This document shows positions 22,356-26,797 of a DNA stretch of 26,797 nt, in pieces. The stretch is from an uncultured Propionibacterium sp. (GTDB taxonomy: Bacteria; Actinomycetota; Actinomycetes; Propionibacteriales; Propionibacteriaceae): NCBI GenBank assembly GCA_938036835.1, contig CALHWB010000025.1:1-26797 (forward strand), in the 5' to 3' direction. The notes under the pieces are model-generated. The model searched no databases. It was given only the letters and a program-made list of their open reading frames with translations, and was not told the origin of the DNA. Each line of letters starts with the position of its first letter. Positions within the stretch are counted from its first letter, which is position 1. The position numbers and the translations under genes were made by a program.

Positions 22356-23188
22356 GGTTGCCGCCCGTCCCAGAAATCCTCCAGCACCGGCAGTCTGCTG
22401 CCCGGCCGGGCCGCTGCCAGGTTGGCCGTGGCGATCAGCCCACGGGTATAGGGGTGGGTTGGACGATTGAGTATCCGGTTAAGGGGGCCCTCTTCTACGA
22501 TGCGGCCGCGATACATCACCAGTAACCGCTCACAGATCTGGCTGACCACCGCAAGGTCGTGACTGATAAACAGCATTCCGGCACCTGCCTCGGTCAGCGC
22601 AGCCTCAAGCTGACCGAGTACCCGAGCCTGGACGGTGACGTCCAAGGCAGTCGTCGATTCATCGCAGATCAGCAGGTCGGGCGTGTTGATCAATGCCATG
22701 GCGATCAGCAGGCGTTGTCGCTGGCCGCCCGATAGTTGATGCGGGTAGCTGTCGGCGACTCGCTGGGCGTCACGGATGCCGACCGCCTGTAGCATCTCCA
22801 GCACCCGGACGCGGGCCCGACCAGGCGCGGCTCCCTCATGCAGCCGCAATACCTCGGCCACCTGCCGGCCGGCCACCATCGTGGGATCCAGGGCAGTCAT
22901 CGGTTCCTGGAAGATCATCGAGATCTGTTCGCCGCGCAGTCTCGCGTACTGCCTGTCGGCCAGTCCGACCAGTTCCCGGCCGCCCCAGCGGACCGATCCC
23001 CTGACCCGGGCGGTGTCGCTGAGCAATCCCATGATGGCCAGCGCGGTGACCGATTTGCCGGAACCGGATTCACCGATCAAACCGACCCTCTCCAGCGGGC
23101 CGATTTCGAAACTGACCCCGCTGATGGCGGGCCGCGGACGGCGCCCGAAATGCACCGTCAGCTCCTGAACCTCCAGTCTGGCAGTCAA
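22352..23188 (-). CDS. Peptide/nickel-type ABC importer ATPase (DppD/OppD-like), TTG start
   Basis: This 278-residue ATPase carries Walker A GESGSGKSV, Q-loop FQEPMTALDPTM, signature LSGGQRQR, Walker B LLICDES and H-loop SHDLAVV, plus the family HPYTRGL block. I place the start at TTG 23188, which overlaps the permease stop (TTGA) and has GGGAGG 7 nt upstream. Longer upstream frames would run deep into the permease gene. The C-terminus ends in RLPVLEDFWDGRQP and lacks the cysteine-rich segment seen after the HPYT block in many OppD/DppD proteins. Two different ATPases in one operon indicate a heterodimeric nucleotide-binding unit. Confidence 0.93.
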   Translation of the reverse strand: MTARLEVQELTVHFGRRPRPAISGVSFEIGPLERVGLIGESGSGKSVTALAIMGLLSDTARVRGSVRWGGRELVGLADRQYARLRGEQISMIFQEPMTALDPTMVAGRQVAEVLRLHEGAAPGRARVRVLEMLQAVGIRDAQRVADSYPHQLSGGQRQRLLIAMALINTPDLLICDESTTALDVTVQARVLGQLEAALTEAGAGMLFISHDLAVVSQICERLLVMYRGRIVEEGPLNRILNRPTHPYTRGLIATANLAAARPGSRLPVLEDFWDGRQP

Positions 23189-24003
23189 CCCGACACCTCC
23201 CGCAGCGTCGGATCGAGCAATTCGCGCAGCCCATCGCCCAACAGATTGAATCCCAGCACGGCCAGCGCGATGCAAAGTCCCGGCCATAGGGCCTGGTTCG
23301 GATCGGAGTAGAGATAGGGCTGCGCGTCGAAAATCATTCGTCCCCAGGTTGGCGTGGTGGGTGGCGTGCCCAGGCCAAGATAGCTCAGCGACGCTTCGGC
23401 CAGGATCGCCAGGCCGAAGCTCACCGAAGCCTGCACCAGCACCACCGGTGACACGTTCGGCAGGACATGACCGACAGCGATCCCTGCGCGGCTGGTGCCG
23501 GCCGCCCGGGCCGCCAGAATGTAGTCCTGGCTGAGCACCTGGAGCGCCGAGCTGCGCACCACCCTGGTGAATGCGGGCATCGACGAAATCCCGATCGCGA
23601 TCATCGCGGTCAGCGTCGACCCCCGACCGCGGGCGGCCGCCAGCAGGATCGCCAGCAGCAGAGCCGGGAAGGCATAGACGATGTCTATCGCCCGCATCAG
23701 CAATCTGCCCCGCCAGCCCCGGCTGAGTGCGGCGATAATGCCCAGCGGGACGCCGAGCAGCGCGCCGATACCCACCGCGACCACGCCTACCAGCAGGCAG
23801 CTACGGGCGCCGATGAGGATCCGGGCGAAGATGTCCTGCCCGAAACCGTCGGTGCCCAGCAGGTGCCGCAAGCCGGGCGGTGCCAACCGTTCGGGACTCA
23901 CCTGGGTCGGTGGGTAGGGAACCCAGCAGGCCGACAACAGGGCCAGGCCGACGATCAGCCCGACCATGAGCACGCCGGGCCACCATGTGCGACGCAGTCT
24001 CAT
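23185..24003 (-). CDS. Peptide/nickel-type ABC importer permease (DppC/OppC-like)
   Basis: This 272-residue inner-membrane permease has an N-terminal membrane segment (GVLMVGLIVGLALLSACWVP) and the family loop LLGTDGFGQDIFARILIGAR. About five further helices follow, and the cytoplasmic coupling (EAA-type) loop is EYxxAARAAGxSRxxI-like, here DYILAARAAGTSRAGIAVGH. It forms the translocation channel with the DppB-like partner. The ATG at 24003 overlaps the upstream permease stop (ATGA). A much longer open frame upstream is only the reverse-frame shadow of that neighbour. Confidence 0.93.
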   Translation of the reverse strand: MRLRRTWWPGVLMVGLIVGLALLSACWVPYPPTQVSPERLAPPGLRHLLGTDGFGQDIFARILIGARSCLLVGVVAVGIGALLGVPLGIIAALSRGWRGRLLMRAIDIVYAFPALLLAILLAAARGRGSTLTAMIAIGISSMPAFTRVVRSSALQVLSQDYILAARAAGTSRAGIAVGHVLPNVSPVVLVQASVSFGLAILAEASLSYLGLGTPPTTPTWGRMIFDAQPYLYSDPNQALWPGLCIALAVLGFNLLGDGLRELLDPTLREVSG

Positions 24004-24956
24004 GGCCGCTCCCTGATGCCGCCGCGGGCGCGCAGCCTGGGATCGATCAGGGTGTAGGCCAGATCGACCAGTAGATTGATCACCAGCACCAAGGTGACCA
24101 GCAGCATCACTACGGTCTGGATCACCGGCAGATCGCGGGCAGCCACTACCTGGAGCAGATACTGGCCCAAACCTGGCAGCACGAACACCGACTCGACCAC
24201 GATTGCCCCGACGAGCAAGGCGGCCAACTGTAATCCGGTCACCGTGACCAGTTCGAGCGCGGCATTGCGCATCCCGTGACGCAACAGCCCCGGCCAGCGC
24301 CGCCAGCCGATGGCGCGGGCGGTACGGAAATAGTCGGTTTGCAGTATCCCGATGAAACCCGAACGCACATAGCGCATCAGCACGGCGCTTTGCGCCATAG
24401 CCAGGGTGACCGCCGGCAGGATCAGGTGGGTCAGCCAGCCGGTGATCGATTGGGCCGGATCGGTATAGCCGTTGGCCGGTAGCCAGCGGAGGCGCACCCC
24501 CACCAGCAGGCTCAGCGCTATACCGACCACGAAGACCGGGAAGGCCATACCCAGTTGACTTAGCCCGGACAGCACGATCCCGTCCACACGATGGCGGCGC
24601 ATGGCCTGGTACATGCCCAGGGGCAGGGCGATCAGCAGCGCCAGGACCATGCCGAATGACACCAGCCAACTGGTCACCGCCAGCTTCTGGGCGATCAGCG
24701 GGCCAATGGCTTGCCTGGTCAGCGCCGAGTTCCCCAGCTGCCCGGTGAGCAGGCCAGTGAGCCAGTCCAGATAGCGCGCCCAGATGGGACGGTTCAGGCC
24801 GAGTTGATCGCGCATCGCGGCGATCGATTCGGGGGTCGCGTTCGGCCCCAAGATCACCCCGGCGACATCGCCGGGCAGCAGATTGAGTAACCCGAAGACA
24901 ACCACGGAAGCGACCAGCAGGCTAGCCAGAAAGGCAGCCAGCCTGCCGATCACCAT
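24000..24956 (-). CDS. Peptide/nickel-type ABC importer permease (DppB/OppB-like)
   Basis: This 318-residue permease shows the DppB pattern. An N-terminal helix is followed by LLNLLPGDVAGVILGPNATPES and then MRDQLGLNRPIWARYLDWL. Later come the coupling-loop motif DYFRTARAIGWRRWPGLLRHG, VESVFVLPGLGQYLLQ and a C-terminal VLVINLLVDLAYTLIDPRLR. About six membrane helices are expected. ATG 24956 starts 23 nt after the binding-protein stop with no clear ribosome binding site; GTG 24953 is an alternative. It overlaps the next permease by ATGA, so stoichiometric expression is likely. Confidence 0.92.
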   Translation of the reverse strand: MVIGRLAAFLASLLVASVVVFGLLNLLPGDVAGVILGPNATPESIAAMRDQLGLNRPIWARYLDWLTGLLTGQLGNSALTRQAIGPLIAQKLAVTSWLVSFGMVLALLIALPLGMYQAMRRHRVDGIVLSGLSQLGMAFPVFVVGIALSLLVGVRLRWLPANGYTDPAQSITGWLTHLILPAVTLAMAQSAVLMRYVRSGFIGILQTDYFRTARAIGWRRWPGLLRHGMRNAALELVTVTGLQLAALLVGAIVVESVFVLPGLGQYLLQVVAARDLPVIQTVVMLLVTLVLVINLLVDLAYTLIDPRLRARGGIRERP

Positions 24957-24979
24957 GCGTAGCTGGTTGGGCAGCACGA

Positions 24980-26494
24980 TCAGTTGGGCGGCGCGTAGGT
25001 TCCGGTCAAGTCGAAGCTCAGGCTTGGTGCGTTGGCGTCCACTCCTTCCACGTCCGATTTGGTGACGACCAGGTTGGGCAGCAACCACAAGAACCCGGCG
25101 GCGGCGTCCTCGGCAAGGATCCTGGCCGCCTGCTGGAGCAGCGCGATCTGCTCCCTATCGGTAGGGGCGGCGTCGGCTCGGGTAACCAGATCGGTGAAGC
25201 TCGGGTTGTTGTAATGCCAGTAGTAGTCGGGATTGGCGAAATTGACGATATCCCGGGTTTCGACATGCGCCACAATGGTCATGTCGTAGTTGGACTTGCG
25301 CATCACCTCTTCGATCCAGGTGGCGGGGAATTCCAGCTCATCGACCTGGACGGTGATCCCGACCTGGGCGAGTTGACTCGCAATATAGGTCGCCGCCGGA
25401 GGCGCATAGGGCAGGTTGGGAACGCGCAGCCGCAGCGTCAGCTCGCCGGGCGCATACCCAGCCTCCGTCAACAAGGCCCTGGCGCGGTCCGGATCGTAGG
25501 TGTTGACACCGCTGAGGTCCTCATACCAGGGGTCGGTGGGCGGCACCATCGACCCGATCAGCGGACCTTTGCCACCCCATACCGCGTCCCGCAGCGCGGC
25601 CCGATCGATGCCAGCCAGGACCGCCTGGCGAACCCGGACATCCTGCAATGCCGGCTGTCGATGATTGAAACCCAGCACCACCTCCGCGGTGGTGACGCCC
25701 TCCAGCACCTTGAACCGGTCGTCGCGGAATTGATCCAGGGCTTGCGGGGCGGCCACATTTGAAACCACATCCAGGCTGCCGGACAGCATGGCCGCATTCA
25801 TCGCGTTCGCATCGGTGAAGTATTTGAAGGTTACTCCGGCCAACCGGCTGGCCGCCCCCCAGTATTCCGGATTGCGGGCAAGGACGACCTCGTCTCCCGG
25901 CACCCATTGGCTCAGCACGAACGGACCCGACCCGGCCGGTTGGCTGGCGATCCGGTCGAGCCCGGCCGGATCGTAGATGATCCCCGCGGTCTGCGCCATC
26001 GCGTAGAGCCAACTGTGCGAGGGGCGTTTCAGCACGAACTCGACGGTGTCGTCGTCAACCGCTCGGATGCTGTCCACGGGCGACATGCGGGTTTTCAGCA
26101 CCGGGAGCACGGCCGGATCGCTTATGATGCGTTCGATCGAGGTCACCACCGCGGCCGCATCGACCGGTGTGCCGCTGGCGAATCTCGCCTGGGGCCGCAG
26201 TTTGAAGGTGTAGGTCAAACCGTCGGGGGTTACCTGCCATTCCGAGGCCAGCAGCGGGGAAAGTTTGCCATCGCCGTCGATCTTCAGCAGTGTCTCGTAG
26301 ACGTTGTAGAGCAGCGCCTGCGGAATAGCGGCGGCATCGTTGGTGGATGGATCCATCGAGTTGGGGGCCACCGACGCGCCGACCATCAGTTGGCGGTCGT
26401 GCGGCTGGGTCTCGCCGCCCGAACAGCCCGATAGCAGCAGACCGAACACACTGAGCAATGCGATACCAGCAGCCCGCAGGTGATTCGAGGTCAT
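24980..26494 (-). CDS. Peptide/nickel-type ABC importer solute-binding lipoprotein (DppA/OppA-like)
   Basis: This 504-residue cluster-C (SBP_bac_5) binding protein starts with a lipoprotein signal ending in LLLSGCSGG (lipid-anchored C24). The family signatures are LLYNVYETLLKIDGDGKLSPLLASEWQ-like text near 61-87, TYTFKLRPQARFASGTPVDA, GSGPFVLSQWVPGDEVVLARN and DVRVRQAVLAGIDRAAL. It captures the ligand outside the membrane and delivers it to the two permeases. GGGAG 5 nt before the ATG marks a good ribosome binding site. It is the first gene of the operon, and 207 nt with no convincing promoter separate it from the divergent tRNA. Peptides are the family default; nickel or other ligands are possible. 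Confidence 0.93.
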   Translation of the reverse strand: MTSNHLRAAGIALLSVFGLLLSGCSGGETQPHDRQLMVGASVAPNSMDPSTNDAAAIPQALLYNVYETLLKIDGDGKLSPLLASEWQVTPDGLTYTFKLRPQARFASGTPVDAAAVVTSIERIISDPAVLPVLKTRMSPVDSIRAVDDDTVEFVLKRPSHSWLYAMAQTAGIIYDPAGLDRIASQPAGSGPFVLSQWVPGDEVVLARNPEYWGAASRLAGVTFKYFTDANAMNAAMLSGSLDVVSNVAAPQALDQFRDDRFKVLEGVTTAEVVLGFNHRQPALQDVRVRQAVLAGIDRAALRDAVWGGKGPLIGSMVPPTDPWYEDLSGVNTYDPDRARALLTEAGYAPGELTLRLRVPNLPYAPPAATYIASQLAQVGITVQVDELEFPATWIEEVMRKSNYDMTIVAHVETRDIVNFANPDYYWHYNNPSFTDLVTRADAAPTDREQIALLQQAARILAEDAAAGFLWLLPNLVVTKSDVEGVDANAPSLSFDLTGTYAPPN

Positions 26495-26660
26495 CTTCGC
26501 TCCCTGGTTCCCAGTAGTCGAACAAGCCGAGTCTAAACAGCCCGACCGCCTTGGCCACAGCCGCCCTTGGCCTTGAGCGCCAGCCGTCGAATAATCCTCT
26601 GCTCACAGCGGAACCGGCTTGTGATCGACGCGCCTACGCCGGCTGCGTCTCGGATCCGGT

Positions 26661-26689
26661 TTGGTTCTCCACACCAGACGAGCTATAGT
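26661..26689 (+). promoter_or_regulatory. Sigma70-type promoter of the initiator tRNA
   Basis: TTGGTT (26661-26666) and TATAGT (26684-26689) are 17 nt apart. Transcription would begin about 6 nt before the mature tRNA. This is one of the clearest vegetative promoters in the window. Confidence 0.7.
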
Positions 26690-26701
26690 TTTGGAAAGCG
26701 A

Positions 26702-26775
26702 CGCGGGGTGGAGCAGCTCGGTAGCTCGCTGGGCTCATAACCCAGAGGTCACAGGTTCAAATCCTGTCCCCGCTA
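26702..26775 (+). tRNA. Initiator tRNA-fMet (anticodon CAT)
   Basis: The 74-nt cloverleaf has anticodon CAT in the stem-loop CTGGG-CTCATAA-CCCAG. Two initiator hallmarks are present: the three consecutive G:C pairs next to the anticodon loop, and an unpaired C1-T72 at the top of the acceptor stem (CGCGGGG against CCCCGCT). The T arm is ACAGG-TTCAAAT-CCTGT, the discriminator is A, and CCA is not encoded (CCG follows). The remaining 22 bases to the window end show nothing. Confidence 0.96.
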
Positions 26776-26797
26776 CCGGTAAACGGCCCGGCCCAAG

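Noticed and set aside
21600..22460. A shared 15-16 nt string (ACGGGTATAGGGGTG) near the ends of both ABC ATPase genes.
   Set aside because: It encodes the conserved HPYTR motif of both paralogous ATPases on the minus strand, so it is protein conservation and not a DNA repeat.
1..26797. CRISPR array, toxin-antitoxin pair, restriction system, prophage or other defence island.
   Set aside because: No regularly spaced repeats, integrase, transposase or nuclease genes were found; apart from the first 56 bases the window reads as native core genome.

Overview
The window is a high-GC, tightly packed, largely core-genome segment of an actinomycete. The lineage call rests on several markers: a WhiB1 protein, a multifunctional 2-oxoglutarate decarboxylase/dehydrogenase with a fused E2-type domain (Kgd), a SigR/RsrA-type redox sigma factor pair, a PdtaS-type cytosolic histidine kinase, the actinobacterial mini-protein bL37, and an actinobacterial initiator tRNA. 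The gene order whiB1 / pdtaS / bL37 / rsrA-sigR / aroA-rsgA is close to the mycobacterial one. The lysA-hom and rho neighbourhood is also typical of Actinobacteria. A Propionibacteriales-like organism is my best guess, but that is inference.

Layout. Positions 1-95 hold an AT-rich tip and a hairpin that abruptly truncate the start of rho. Positions 516-3864 (minus) form a lysine/threonine operon, lysA-hom-thrH, in which a ThrH-type phosphoserine:homoserine phosphotransferase occupies the place where thrC/thrB are often found. A tRNA-Arg(CCG) and two tandem GT87/DUF2029 polytopic glycosyltransferases follow on the plus strand, then kgd and whiB1. Positions 11242-14911 are a signalling and stress block: pdtaS, bL37, the sigR-rsrA operon and an SRAP (HMCES/YedK-type) abasic-site protein. 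Positions 15077-20228 (plus) form a translationally coupled run of a DoxX-like protein with a basic repeat tail, aroA, rsgA, hisN and a sugar-type solute-binding lipoprotein. serA (minus) meets that run tail to tail over a long inverted repeat. Positions 21564-26494 (minus) carry a complete five-gene peptide/nickel-type ABC importer. The window ends with a tRNA-fMet that has a clear promoter.

Themes. Aspartate-family and serine metabolism (lysA, hom, thrH, serA) are linked because ThrH uses phosphoserine, a product of the SerA pathway, as phosphate donor. Several genes without a Shine-Dalgarno sequence (pdtaS, SRAP gene, serA, hisN, and possibly the short form of sigR) have a TANNNT-like -10 box 6-9 nt before the start codon, suggesting leaderless transcripts. 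The most interesting regulatory arrangement is at sigR. A perfect SigR-type promoter (GGGAAT-N18-GTTGAT) lies 6 nt before an in-frame upstream ATG, so stress-induced transcripts could encode a longer sigma isoform.

There is no CRISPR array, prophage or intact insertion sequence in the window, and I see no wholly unknown multi-gene system. No gene-free stretch exceeds 300 bases; the longest is the 262-nt spacer before rho.
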